Origin: Orlajensenia leifsoniae
GTDB taxonomy: Bacteria; Actinomycetota; Actinomycetes; Actinomycetales; Microbacteriaceae
Assembly (NCBI RefSeq): GCF_004570845.1
Contig: NZ_SPQZ01000004.1
Coordinates: 1-64,000, forward strand
Direction of reading: 5' to 3'
Length of the DNA: 64,000 bases
The translations under genes were made by a program, and so were the position numbers. Below, piece after piece: positions 33,584-41,270 of the stretch (position 1 is the stretch's first letter; each line of letters starts with the position of its first letter). The notes beneath the pieces were generated by a model. That model searched no databases and was not told where the DNA came from. It worked only from the letters and a program-made list of their open reading frames with translations.

Positions 33584-33927
33584 GCCAGCGGTTCCCCGTT
33601 CGCCTGAGCCAGCGGCCGCAGCTCGATGCGGCCGAAGCGTGCCATCGCGTGGGTGCGGGCGATCGCGATGGCCTCGTCGAGGTCGGCGCAGTCCAGCACG
33701 GCGAACCCGGCGATCCACTCCTTCGACTCGGTGAACGGACCGTCGGTGACGACCAGCTCGCCGCCGCGCACGCGCACCGTCGTGGCCTCGTCGGCCGGCC
33801 GCAGCCGCCGTTTGTCGAGCATCACCCCGCGTTGCTCGAGGTCCGCGTCCCACTGGGCGTAGTCGTCGTCGGCGGCCACGTAGGGCTCGCCCTCCGGATC
33901 CACCACGACGAACATGACGTACTGCAT
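33580..33927 (-). CDS. DGPF/YCII-domain protein 1
   Basis: 115 residues. 'MQYVMFVVVDPEGEPYVAAD' opens the protein and the signature 'LVVTDGPFTESKEWIAGFAV' covers residues about 58-77. Such proteins accompany ECF42 sigma factors and are needed with them in Streptomyces (established for the group; mechanism unclear). The stop overlaps the sigma-factor start as GTGA. It is a paralogue of the gene before it, with identical length. Confidence 0.88.
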   Translation of the reverse strand: MQYVMFVVVDPEGEPYVAADDDYAQWDADLEQRGVMLDKRRLRPADEATTVRVRGGELVVTDGPFTESKEWIAGFAVLDCADLDEAIAIARTHAMARFGRIELRPLAQANGEPLA

Positions 33928-33932
33928 GAGGA

Positions 33933-34280
33933 TCAGGCCCCCGAGTCCAGGCCGAGAGTCCAGAACTCGCGCACCTCGATGCGTCCGAACCGGGCCATCG
34001 GATGCCGCGACGCGATCTCGACGGCCTCGTCGAGCGAGGCGCACTCGAGGATGTCGAACCCGGCGATCCACTCCTTCGACTCGGTGAACGGGCCGTCGGT
34101 GACGAGCAGGTCGTCCCCGCGCACCCGCACGACGCGCGCGTCCTGCGGCTCACGCAGGCGATCGCCCACCACTCCCTTGCCGCTGCCGTAGACCTCCTTC
34201 ACCCAGTCCTGGATGTCGTCCTGCTCGGCGTCGTAGGGCTCGGCCTCGGGATCGGTGGCCACGAACAACATGTAACGCAT
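33933..34280 (-). CDS. DGPF/YCII-domain protein 2
   Basis: 115 residues, starting 'MRYMLFVATDPEAEPYDAEQ' with the same 'TDGPFTESKEWIAGF' signature as its neighbour; about half of the residues agree. First gene of the ECF42 operon, 5 bp before the second paralogue, behind a promoter that matches the ECF42 consensus. Confidence 0.88.
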   Translation of the reverse strand: MRYMLFVATDPEAEPYDAEQDDIQDWVKEVYGSGKGVVGDRLREPQDARVVRVRGDDLLVTDGPFTESKEWIAGFDILECASLDEAVEIASRHPMARFGRIEVREFWTLGLDSGA

Positions 34281-34340
34281 CTGGTGTCTCCTGCTCTCGT
34301 CGTCTGCACTGCGCGACCTCTCGTCACGCTACGTCAGTAC

Positions 34341-34368
34341 GACGAACAGGGGAACGGGCGAATCGACA
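34341..34368 (-). promoter_or_regulatory. Predicted ECF42-dependent promoter (TGTCGA-N18-CGTC)
   Basis: Read on the minus strand, TGTCGA (34368-34363) is followed after 18 nt by CGTC (34344-34341), about 60 nt before the first DGPF start codon. ECF42 factors recognise TGTCGA at -35 and CG(A/T)C at -10, so the operon is probably autoregulated. Confidence 0.65.
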
Positions 34369-34405
34369 GCTCGGCCGGATCCGCGCCGGATTCGTCCCGC
34401 GAGTG

Positions 34406-35122
34406 CTACAGCGGCAGGACGAGCATCACACCGAGCACGATCATCACCGCCGCGATCACGCCGTCGAGGATGCGCCAGGCCCGCGGCGACCGCAGCACCC
34501 GCCCCAGGTGGCGCGCTCCGATGCCGAGTGCCGAGAACCAGATGACACTCGCCGCCATCGCGCCGGCAGCGAACCACCAGCGCTCGTCGGTGTAGCTGTT
34601 TGCCACGGAGCCCAGCAGGAACAGCGTGTCGAGGTACACGTGCGGGTTCAGCCAGGTGAGGGCGAGGGTCGTCGTGACGACGGCGGCGACGGATGCCGTC
34701 ACTCGAGGCGCGCGTGTGGCTGTGGCGACGCCGACCGGGGAAGCGCCGCCGCTCGGTGCTGCGGCATCCGGAGTGGCATCCGTCGCCGCAGGATCGGTCG
34801 TGGCGCTCTCCGCCGCATCGACGAGGCCGCCCTCGCCGCTCCACGCCCGCCGCGCCGCGAGCACCCCGTAGGTGATGAGGAACGCGGCCCCGGCCCAGCG
34901 CACCACGACCACGAGCCATGGCACGTGCTGCAGTGCGGCGCCGATGCCGCTGACGCCCACGGCGATGAGCGCGGCGTCGGAGAGCGCGCAGATCGCGATG
35001 ACGATGAGCACGTGCTCGCGGCGCATGCCCTGCCGCAGCACGTAGAGGTTCTGCGCGCCGATGGCGATGATGAGCGAGAAGCCGACGCCGAGACCGGCGA
35101 GCAAGGGCACGAAGGGGAGCAT
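34406..35122 (-). CDS. LysE/ArgO-family basic amino-acid exporter
   Basis: 238 residues and six predicted helices. 'GFSLIIAIGAQNLYVLRQGM' is the family signature of LysE/ArgO and 'TTLALTWLNPHVYLDTLFLL' the conserved second block. A Thr/Ala/Pro/Asp-rich loop of about 45 residues sits between the halves and is encoded by GCATCCG-rich DNA. The ATG follows TAGCGT by 7 nt, a leaderless start. It is divergent from an ArgP/LysG-type activator, the classic pair for lysine and arginine export. Confidence 0.9.
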   Translation of the reverse strand: MLPFVPLLAGLGVGFSLIIAIGAQNLYVLRQGMRREHVLIVIAICALSDAALIAVGVSGIGAALQHVPWLVVVVRWAGAAFLITYGVLAARRAWSGEGGLVDAAESATTDPAATDATPDAAAPSGGASPVGVATATRAPRVTASVAAVVTTTLALTWLNPHVYLDTLFLLGSVANSYTDERWWFAAGAMAASVIWFSALGIGARHLGRVLRSPRAWRILDGVIAAVMIVLGVMLVLPL

Positions 35123-35194
35123 GGTGACGACGCTACGGGCCGTCGCCGCATCAATCCAGCTCAAGATTCTGCACCTGCATTAGCGTTGCTTCAC

Positions 35195-36097
35195 ATGAAG
35201 ATCCCCCTCGATCTGGCCCGCACCCTGCTCGCCGTCGTCGACGCCGGCACCCTCGAGGCCGCCGCCCGAGACCTGCGCCTCACGCCCTCGGCGGTGAGCC
35301 AGCGAGTGAAGGCGCTCGAGCAGCGACTCGGACGCGTGCTGCTCGTGCGCTCCAAGCCGGTTCGGGCGACGGATGCCGGTGCCGCCGTCGTGCGGCTCGC
35401 CCGCCAGACCGCCCTGCTCGAGCACGATGCGCTCGCCGCCGTCGGGCTCGACGAGGAGCAGGTGACGCGCATGCCGCTCGCGGTGAACGCCGACAGCCTG
35501 GCCACGTGGATCCTGCCGCCGCTCGCGCGCGTGGCCGCATCCGTTCCCGTGGTGTTCGACCTGCACCGCGAGGACCAGGACTACACGGCCGAGCTCCTCG
35601 AGACCGGGGCCGTCATGGCAGCCGTCACTTCGCGCGAGGCGCCCGTGGCCGGGTGCACGTCGAGCCGTCTCGGGGCGATGCGGTACCTGGCCGTCGCCTC
35701 GCCGGCATTCCGCGACCGCTGGCTGCCGGGTGATCAGGGCAGCCCGGGGCATCCGGATGCCGCGGACTACGCGCTGGCTCCCAGCGTCTACTTCGACCGC
35801 CGCGACGACCTGCAGGCGCTCGCGCTGCGCGAGTACGGCGTGCTCACCGACCCGCCGCTGCATTACGTGCCGGCATCCGCCGACTTCGCCCGGGCAGTGC
35901 TGCTCGGGATGGGCTGGGGGATGCTGCCGGAGGCCCAGTGCGCCGAGGCCCTCGCGGCCGGCGAGCTGGTGCGGCTGCAACCGCACCGGTCGATCGACGT
36001 GCCGCTGTACTGGCAGCAGTGGAACCTGCGCTCCGAGCTGCTCACCGCCGTCGCCGACGCTGTGGCGGATGCCGCGCGCGAGGCGCTGCGGCCCTGA
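35195..36097 (+). CDS. LysR-family activator of the LysE exporter (ArgP/LysG type)
   Basis: 300 residues. The helix-turn-helix 'GTLEAAARDLRLTPSAVSQR' spans residues about 18-37; the effector domain ('LPLAVNADSLATWILPPLAR'-like, starting at about residue 92) follows the ArgP/LysG pattern. The ATG follows TAGCGT by 8 nt. Divergent -10 boxes for this gene and lysE lie only about 45 bp apart (35130-35135 and 35181-35186), so one bound regulator could control both. Confidence 0.88.
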   Translation: MKIPLDLARTLLAVVDAGTLEAAARDLRLTPSAVSQRVKALEQRLGRVLLVRSKPVRATDAGAAVVRLARQTALLEHDALAAVGLDEEQVTRMPLAVNADSLATWILPPLARVAASVPVVFDLHREDQDYTAELLETGAVMAAVTSREAPVAGCTSSRLGAMRYLAVASPAFRDRWLPGDQGSPGHPDAADYALAPSVYFDRRDDLQALALREYGVLTDPPLHYVPASADFARAVLLGMGWGMLPEAQCAEALAAGELVRLQPHRSIDVPLYWQQWNLRSELLTAVADAVADAAREALRP

Positions 36098-36146
36098 GGC
36101 TCGCCGCCGGGCGCCCTGCACACTCGCCCGTTCCCGGGCGTAGGAC

Positions 36147-37346
36147 CTATGCGAACAGGCGCTGCAGGCGCTGCACGCCCTCGAGCAGCGGCTCGTCGCC
36201 GAGCGCGTAGCTGAGGCGCAGGAATCCGCTCGGCCCGAAGGCCTCGCCGGGAACCACGGCCACTTCGGCCTTCTCGAGGATGAGGTCGGCGAGCTCGAGC
36301 GAGGTCGTCGGGGTGACGCCGTGCCACTCGCGGCCGAGCAGGCCGGAGACGTCGGGGTAGACGTAGAACGCGCCCTCGGGGGTCGGCGTGACGATGCCGG
36401 GGATCTTGTTGAGCTCGGCGACGATCGTCTTGCGACGGCGGTCGAAGGCCTGGCGCATCACCTCGACGGTGTCCTGCGGGCCGGTGAGGGCCGCGATCGC
36501 CGCACGCTGCGAGATGTTCGACACGTTGCTCGACAGGTGCGACTGCAGGTTGGCGGCTCCCTTGATGGCGTCGGCGGGGCCGACCATCCACCCCACACGC
36601 CATCCGGTCATGGCGTAGGTCTTGGCCACCCCGTTCACCAGGATGGTGCGGTCGGCGAGGGCGGGAACGGCCTCGACGATCGAGACGGCCTTGACGCCGT
36701 CGTAGACCAGGTTCTGATAGATCTCGTCGGTGATCACCCAGAGGCCGTTGGCCTCGGCCCACTCGCCGATGGCCTTCGTCTGCTCGGGGGAGTAGACGGC
36801 ACCCGTGGGGTTCGAGGGCGACACGAAGAGCAGCGCCTTGGTGCGCTCGGTGCGTGCTGCTTCGAGCTGGTCGACCGTGACCAGGTAGCCCTGCTCGCTG
36901 CCGGCGAAGACGTCGACCTGAACGCCGTCGGCGAGCTTGATGGCCTCGGGATAGGTGGTCCAGTACGGCGTCGGGACGAGCACCTCGTCGCCCGGGTCGA
37001 GCAGCGTCTGGAACGCCTGGTAGACGGCCTGCTTGCCGCCGTTGGTCACGATGACCTGGCTGGGCGAGACCTCGAGCCCCGAGTCGCGCAGGGTCTTCGC
37101 CGCGATCGCCTCACGCAGCTCGGGCAGGCCGGCCGCCGGCGTGTACCGGTAGTTCTTGGGGTCGTGCACGGCCGCGAGGGCCGCCTCGACGATGTGCGCG
37201 GGAGTCGCGAAGTCGGGCTCGCCCGCGGCGTAGCTGATCACCGGTCGCCCGGCGGCCTGCAGGGCCTTCGCCTTGGCATCGACCTTGAGGGTCGCCGATT
37301 CGGCGATCGCGGAGATTTTGGAGGAGATTCGACGCTGTTCAGCCAC
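36147..37346 (-). CDS. aspC: Aspartate-type PLP aminotransferase, class I
   Basis: 399 residues. '[20 protein letters not shown]' opens the class-I fold; '[12 protein letters not shown]', '[15 protein letters not shown]' and the PLP lysine in '[18 protein letters not shown]' are typical of subgroup-I-gamma aspartate aminotransferases, and '[10 protein letters not shown]' ends the set. It makes aspartate or related amino acids in the cytoplasm. The GTG start follows TAGGAT by 6 nt (leaderless). In related genera this gene sits between murB and trnW; here it is separated from both. Confidence 0.9.
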   Translation of the reverse strand: MAEQRRISSKISAIAESATLKVDAKAKALQAAGRPVISYAAGEPDFATPAHIVEAALAAVHDPKNYRYTPAAGLPELREAIAAKTLRDSGLEVSPSQVIVTNGGKQAVYQAFQTLLDPGDEVLVPTPYWTTYPEAIKLADGVQVDVFAGSEQGYLVTVDQLEAARTERTKALLFVSPSNPTGAVYSPEQTKAIGEWAEANGLWVITDEIYQNLVYDGVKAVSIVEAVPALADRTILVNGVAKTYAMTGWRVGWMVGPADAIKGAANLQSHLSSNVSNISQRAAIAALTGPQDTVEVMRQAFDRRRKTIVAELNKIPGIVTPTPEGAFYVYPDVSGLLGREWHGVTPTTSLELADLILEKAEVAVVPGEAFGPSGFLRLSYALGDEPLLEGVQRLQRLFA

Positions 37347-37394
37347 GGTCCAATCCTAGCCACGGGCCTCGCCTGTGACGGGGGATGCCGTCGG

Positions 37395-37982
37395 TCAGAA
37401 GGTCCGCAGATAACCCCATCGCCAGGACAGAGCGTGCAGCGCACGTTCATCGAGGCTGGGCTCGAGCAGCAGCATCCGCTGGGCGAAGACCGGATACAGA
37501 CTGTCGTCGACTGCTTCGCTCCACGCGGCTTCGACGGTGTCGGATGCCGCGACGACACGTCGCACCTCGGTCAGCAACGTCTCACCCGCCGAGCCGGGCA
37601 CGAGCGCCAGCACCGCCTCCGCGTCGGCGGTCGGCGTGCGCTCCGCACCATGGCCCGTGTACGCGACGATCCCGGCCGTGAGTCCGATGGTGCCGTCTCC
37701 GGCCCCTGTCGCTCCCTTCTGCGCCCGTCGCTCCTGTCGCCGCGCATCAAGACGCGCTCCGGCGCGCAGACGCTTCAGGAAGTCGTCGTAGGCGGCACTC
37801 TCATCGGCGTACATGCGTTCGCTCACGGACGCCTCGCGCTCGTCGATCGAGAACACCAGGAAGCCGCCATCGACCCGCCGGATGCCGACCTCGTCGGGTC
37901 GGCGCTGTTCGTCGTCGAGCAGTCGGTACTTCGTGAGGCCTTCGGACGCGATGATCCGCTTCACGTCGGAGAGAGTCGTCAC
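37395..37982 (-). CDS. Putative TNT immunity protein 3, with extra C-terminal domain
   Basis: 195 residues. The first 90 ('MTTLSDVKRIIASEGLTKYR', 'FLVFSIDEREASVSERMYAD', 'AAYDDFLKRLRAGARLDARR') align with the two shorter putative immunity proteins of the operon. About 100 further residues ('IVAYTGHGAERTPTADAEAV' and the end 'ALSWRWGYLRTF') are found only here and match nothing I recognise. The GTG start overlaps the stop of a 24-codon ORF by 4 bp. It is the last gene of the toxin operon. Immunity function is inferred from homology and position. Confidence 0.68.
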   Translation of the reverse strand: MTTLSDVKRIIASEGLTKYRLLDDEQRRPDEVGIRRVDGGFLVFSIDEREASVSERMYADESAAYDDFLKRLRAGARLDARRQERRAQKGATGAGDGTIGLTAGIVAYTGHGAERTPTADAEAVLALVPGSAGETLLTEVRRVVAASDTVEAAWSEAVDDSLYPVFAQRMLLLEPSLDERALHALSWRWGYLRTF

Positions 37983-38053
37983 GGTGTCTCCTGCTCAGCT
38001 CGAATCAACGGGAGGAGGATCATGCGGGACTCGAAGAACTCGTCGGCATCCAT
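37979..38053 (-). CDS. Tiny coupled ORF, possible 3' end of a lost toxin
   Basis: 24 codons: MDADEFFESRMILLPLIRAE and four more. GAGAGGA lies 8-9 nt before its ATG, and its TGA overlaps the GTG of the immunity-3 gene (GTGA), the same coupling that joins toxin and immunity genes elsewhere in the operon. It could be a real short leader peptide or the remaining tail of a deleted toxin gene. No homology can be judged at this length. Confidence 0.35.
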   Translation of the reverse strand: MDADEFFESRMILLPLIRAEQETP

Positions 38054-38081
38054 GGTGTGCATCCTCTCGCCTGCTGCGCCG

Positions 38082-38345
38082 TCAGACCGGTGTGCCGCGG
38101 TTCCAACCCGGCTCTTGGAGCAGCAGGTCGTCATGCTCCCGCCGCCGGCACTCCTCCACGAACGGGATCGCCGATGACGGATCATCGAGAAAGTGTGCGT
38201 ACCGCGCGTCGGTCACGGCGTAGTACTCGTTGTAGTCGGCTACGCCGATACTCACAAGGATTGCCACGTAGCGGCGTCCGGAGCGCTCGTCCACCCCGAG
38301 CGAGAAGCGCTCGGCGCGGGAGAAGTACTCGTCGCGTGGCTCCAC
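38082..38345 (-). CDS. Small hypothetical protein of the toxin-immunity operon
   Basis: 87 residues. Notable stretches are 'AERFSLGVDERSGRRYVAIL', 'GVADYNEYYAVTDARY' and 'FVEECRRREHDDLLLQEPGW'; it ends NRGTPV. The GTG start is preceded by GGAGGG at 6 nt. It lies 103 bp after immunity gene 2. It shares no motif with the three immunity paralogues and may be a second immunity type or a conserved actinobacterial small protein. Function unknown. Confidence 0.65.
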   Translation of the reverse strand: MEPRDEYFSRAERFSLGVDERSGRRYVAILVSIGVADYNEYYAVTDARYAHFLDDPSSAIPFVEECRRREHDDLLLQEPGWNRGTPV

Positions 38346-38448
38346 TCCGATCCCTCCAGTCATCGAGCACCGCCCGCTCGAATCTGGCAACCGCTTCCGC
38401 GCTCGGTCATAGCAGGCTGGCTTTGCCTGAGTGGAGCCCCGTTCGGCA

Positions 38449-38715
38449 TCATCGCCAGAGGTCGGGCTCGCGCTGTGCCAGTTCGTTCCACACGCGCAGG
38501 CGGTGGATGAAATCGGTCAGCGCGGCATCCTCCGTCTGGTGACGGATGCGGGACCCGTCGACCTCCTCGGCGCGCTCTCCGGTGTCGAACACGTCGAAGC
38601 CGCTGTCGTGCTCGACGATGACGACCGCGTTGGTCTTGCGGGTCGGCTCGTCGAACCACACCGACCGGGTGAGGCCCTCTTCGGCGATGATCCTGAGGGC
38701 GTCTGCTCTGATCAT
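38449..38715 (-). CDS. Putative TNT immunity protein 2
   Basis: 88 residues, 'MIRADALRIIAEEGLTRSVW', then 'SGFDVFDTGERAEEVDGSRI' and 'DAALTDFIHRLRVWNELAQR'. The pattern of an N-terminal helix, a strand with a hydrophobic VF pair, and a C-terminal 'FI/LKRLR' helix is shared with the other two putative immunity proteins. The ATG overlaps the stop of the orphan TNT gene by 4 bp, as expected for a toxin-immunity pair. Confidence 0.68.
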   Translation of the reverse strand: MIRADALRIIAEEGLTRSVWFDEPTRKTNAVVIVEHDSGFDVFDTGERAEEVDGSRIRHQTEDAALTDFIHRLRVWNELAQREPDLWR

Positions 38716-39170
38716 CGGCCGGTGCTCCCCACGGTCGGACGGATCTCCTGCAGGATGCCCAGGCGCAGGAGGTAACTGACGGGCAGGGAGAGTGTCAGCA
38801 TCGAGGCGCCTCCGGGCTCTCCGAACGCAGGAGCCACGGTGCCGACCCAGATCTGGCGGTCCCAGCCGAAGTAGTGGATGTCGACGAGGGCGTCGATGTT
38901 CTGGCGCAGCTCAGCATCCGTGGACCGGTCGTAGGCGGCGCGCAGGTCGGTGGGATCGCCGATCACCGCGTACTGGTGGTACTGCGCTGGATCCTCGACC
39001 CACGGCAGCGCCCTCTGCGGGTAGGAGTAGGGAACGCCTCCGACGACGGGGTAGACGAATCGGCTGGTGGGCGGCCCGTACTGGTCCCAGATCTCGGCCC
39101 CGCGCGGAAGCGGTGGCTCCGTGAAGCCGTTGCCGTCTGCATCCAGCCACAAGCCCTGTTCAGGCATCAC
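38712..39170 (-). CDS. Orphan TNT-like toxin domain, probably inactive
   Basis: 152 residues that correspond to the last 145 or so of the full toxin encoded upstream: 'IWDQYGPPTSRFVYPVVGG', 'PQRALPWVEDPAQYHQYAV', 'VGTVAPAFGEPGGASMLTL', 'YLLRLGILQEI'. No secretion or WXG-like region is present. By eye three sites differ from the full toxin: RY to QY, LYTSP to RFVYP, and the Gln after the GG pair to Met. These match positions thought essential in the M. tuberculosis toxin, so this copy is probably dead or altered. The GTG start overlaps immunity gene 1 by 4 bp. Confidence 0.72.
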   Translation of the reverse strand: MMPEQGLWLDADGNGFTEPPLPRGAEIWDQYGPPTSRFVYPVVGGVPYSYPQRALPWVEDPAQYHQYAVIGDPTDLRAAYDRSTDAELRQNIDALVDIHYFGWDRQIWVGTVAPAFGEPGGASMLTLSLPVSYLLRLGILQEIRPTVGSTGR

Positions 39171-39472
39171 ACACCCTGTTCTCTCGCGCCGAGACGCTGT
39201 TCGCGCTCAACCTGCCGCTCAGCTCGTCGGCGAGCAGCCTCGCGATTGTTCGCTCGAAGTCGTTTGAGGAACTCGGTATAAGCCTCTGTCTCGTCCGCGA
39301 AGACGCGCTCGTTCAGCGACGCCGCCCGCTCGTCGGTTGTGAAGACCTGCAGCCCGCCCGGGTCCTGCCGGATTCCGATCTCCCGCTCGCGCAGTCCGTG
39401 GTCGTCGAAAAGGTTGAAATGCGCCAATCCCTCGTCGGCAATGACACGGTGAACGTCACTCAAGGTCGTCAC
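39167..39472 (-). CDS. Putative TNT immunity protein 1 (cognate to the full toxin)
   Basis: 101 residues: 'MTTLSDVHRVIADEGLAHFN', 'GGLQVFTTDERAASLNERVF', 'EAYTEFLKRLRANNREAARR', then a very basic tail with 'RRRAERQVEREQR'. It follows the toxin gene with a GTGA overlap, the place of the immunity factor (IFT) behind the TNT toxin CpnT in mycobacteria. Its N-terminal eight residues are nearly the same as those of immunity protein 3. Confidence 0.75.
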   Translation of the reverse strand: MTTLSDVHRVIADEGLAHFNLFDDHGLREREIGIRQDPGGLQVFTTDERAASLNERVFADETEAYTEFLKRLRANNREAARRRAERQVEREQRLGAREQGV

Positions 39473-40944
39473 TTGACCTCCTTCAGGATGCCCAGCTGTT
39501 CGAGTTGCTTGACAGGCATCGGCATGTGGATCTGATCGATTCCGCCTGAGCTGCCGAAGCCGGGCGCGATCGGGCCGCGCTCGACGTTGGTGTTGAGTCC
39601 GTACTGTTCGATCGAGGCGACGATCGAGTCCTTCACGGGACCGGCAGGGAGCTCGTCGATGGCCTGGGGGATCTCACTGAACGGACGTTGCACCGTGTAC
39701 TGGTGGTAGTGCGCCGGGTCTTCGACGAAGGGCAACGAGCGCTGCGAGTGCGGATGCGCGGGGCCGTCGGCTGGCACGGGCGAGGTGTACAGGCCGTCAG
39801 CAGGACCGTAGCGATCGATACGTTCGTCGATCTGGGGAACATAGTCGGACTTGACAGGCTTGCCGTCGACGATGACGTATCCACCCTGCGGCACCTCCTC
39901 GGTCCACCTGATGTTTCCGTCGGAATCGAGGAATTCCGGGCGCCTCGGGATCTGCTCGCCTGGCGGCCATGTGCCATCAATGGCGAAGTCACGCGCGTAG
40001 TCGGGGTCGATGTTCTCGAGGTACTTCGTCAGATCGGCGTCGCTGACGGCGCTTCGCGAGAGCGAGTCGTTGACGTGGGGAGGATTCGCGGCCGGATACC
40101 GACGCCCAGGGGGAGCGTCAGGAGCCCGGGGGGAGAAGGGGCCCGGAATCGTCGGGGTCTTGCTGCTCGGAATGGCGGGGGTCTTGGTGCCGGGAAGCAT
40201 CCGGCCGGCTGCTGCGTCGAAGCGCTTGAAGAGCGTGGCGAGCTGGTCGATCAGCTTGGTGAGCTGCTTCGCCGACTCGAGCAGGCGGGTGACGGTCTTG
40301 CCGATGCGGGCCGAGAGGGAGGAGACGCGGCTGGTGGCCTGCGAGATGATCAGCGGGGTCGCCGTGCCGAGGGTGATGACCAGCGTGGCGGCGTAGCTGA
40401 TGACGGAGCCGACGATCTGGGCGATCGCGTCACGGGTGAGGTCGTGCACGATCTTGACGATGGTCGCGGCGATGTTCATGCCGACGCCGATCGCCTCGGC
40501 CCAGCCGCCCGCAGCCCGGAGGTGTTCGGCCGTCTCCTGCTGGAAGCGACGGTAGGCGTCGATCGCGTCGCCCTCCGAGGCGTCGAGGTCGCCCAGAACG
40601 CTCACGAGGTTGTCGCCGGATGCGGCGAGGGATGCCCCGATGTTGGCCCAGGTCGCGGCGAACCCGGCGACTTCGCCGGCGTCGCCTGTGAGGTCGTTCA
40701 GCCACCCCTTGAGGGGCTCGAGATGCTCCATGATCCAGCCGAGACCCGCGGCGATCAGCGACCCCAACGGGTCCATGACGGCGGCGACGGTGTCGGCGAT
40801 GGCGGAGAACGCCGCGAGGCCGCCGGAGACCCAGTCGCCCGACTGGATGGCCTGGACGAGGGCTTCGCCGTCTTCGAGCAGGAACGTCCCCGAGAACGGG
40901 GTCGACATGTCGACGGATGCCGCGACGAGCGAGTTCGCAGCCAT
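39469..40944 (-). CDS. Polymorphic toxin with C-terminal TNT-type NAD glycohydrolase domain
   Basis: 491 residues. Residues 1-245 are mostly helical with hydrophobic stretches ('IVGSVISYAATLVITLG') like the channel/WXG-type trunk of CpnT-like proteins. Residues 250-290 are a Pro-rich linker. The TNT domain (about 375-490) shows 'DRYGPADGLYTSPV', 'SQRSLPFVEDPAHYHQYTV', 'RGPIAPGFGSSGGIDQI' and 'LEQLGILKEV'. Arg378, Tyr386, Arg402, a His of 'HYH' and Gln471 fit the known active-site set. TNT enzymes hydrolyse NAD(P) and kill target cells. The ATG overlaps the stop of the WXG-like gene; immunity gene 1 follows with a GTGA overlap. Export through a type VII system is inferred. Confidence 0.85.
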   Translation of the reverse strand: MAANSLVAASVDMSTPFSGTFLLEDGEALVQAIQSGDWVSGGLAAFSAIADTVAAVMDPLGSLIAAGLGWIMEHLEPLKGWLNDLTGDAGEVAGFAATWANIGASLAASGDNLVSVLGDLDASEGDAIDAYRRFQQETAEHLRAAGGWAEAIGVGMNIAATIVKIVHDLTRDAIAQIVGSVISYAATLVITLGTATPLIISQATSRVSSLSARIGKTVTRLLESAKQLTKLIDQLATLFKRFDAAAGRMLPGTKTPAIPSSKTPTIPGPFSPRAPDAPPGRRYPAANPPHVNDSLSRSAVSDADLTKYLENIDPDYARDFAIDGTWPPGEQIPRRPEFLDSDGNIRWTEEVPQGGYVIVDGKPVKSDYVPQIDERIDRYGPADGLYTSPVPADGPAHPHSQRSLPFVEDPAHYHQYTVQRPFSEIPQAIDELPAGPVKDSIVASIEQYGLNTNVERGPIAPGFGSSGGIDQIHMPMPVKQLEQLGILKEVK

Positions 40945-41270
40945 CAACGCACCTGGTCGACAGCGTTGAGGAGCGGCGCGAGTTCCTCGGTGATGTGGCT
41001 CTCGAGGGCCGTGAAGTCCGATCCGACGCCGCGGATCTCGCGGGCGCTGCGCTCGACGAGAGCGCCGGCGGTGCCGATCATGCTGCTGGCGACCCCGGTG
41101 ATCATCGTGGCCGGGGCGACGAGGAAGCTGCACATGAGCCCGAAGGCACCACCGCCCAGGTTCATCGAGCCGGCGGCATCCTTCGCGTTACGAACGTCGG
41201 AGGCCACGGTGCCGACCCTCGTGGCGTGCTGCTGGATGCGATCGAAGTCGATCGAGATGCGGTCGCTCAT
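40944..41270 (-). CDS. WXG100/EsxA-superfamily-like small secretion partner
   Basis: 108 residues. 'MSDRISIDFDRIQQHATRVG' and 'AGALVERSAREIRGVGSDFT' predict two long helices, as in ESX targets and EspC-like proteins. A Gly/Met/Ala-rich middle ('LGGGAFGLMCSFLVAP') replaces the WXG turn, so the class assignment rests on size, helices and position. It lies between a YbaB-like gene and the toxin gene with 4-bp overlaps on both sides, the place of EsxE/EsxF before CpnT. Confidence 0.7.
   Translation of the reverse strand: MSDRISIDFDRIQQHATRVGTVASDVRNAKDAAGSMNLGGGAFGLMCSFLVAPATMITGVASSMIGTAGALVERSAREIRGVGSDFTALESHITEELAPLLNAVDQVR

Noticed and set aside
35123-35194. Lysine riboswitch before lysE
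   Set aside because: The divergent spacer is only 72 bp and both genes look leaderless, so there is no room for an aptamer.
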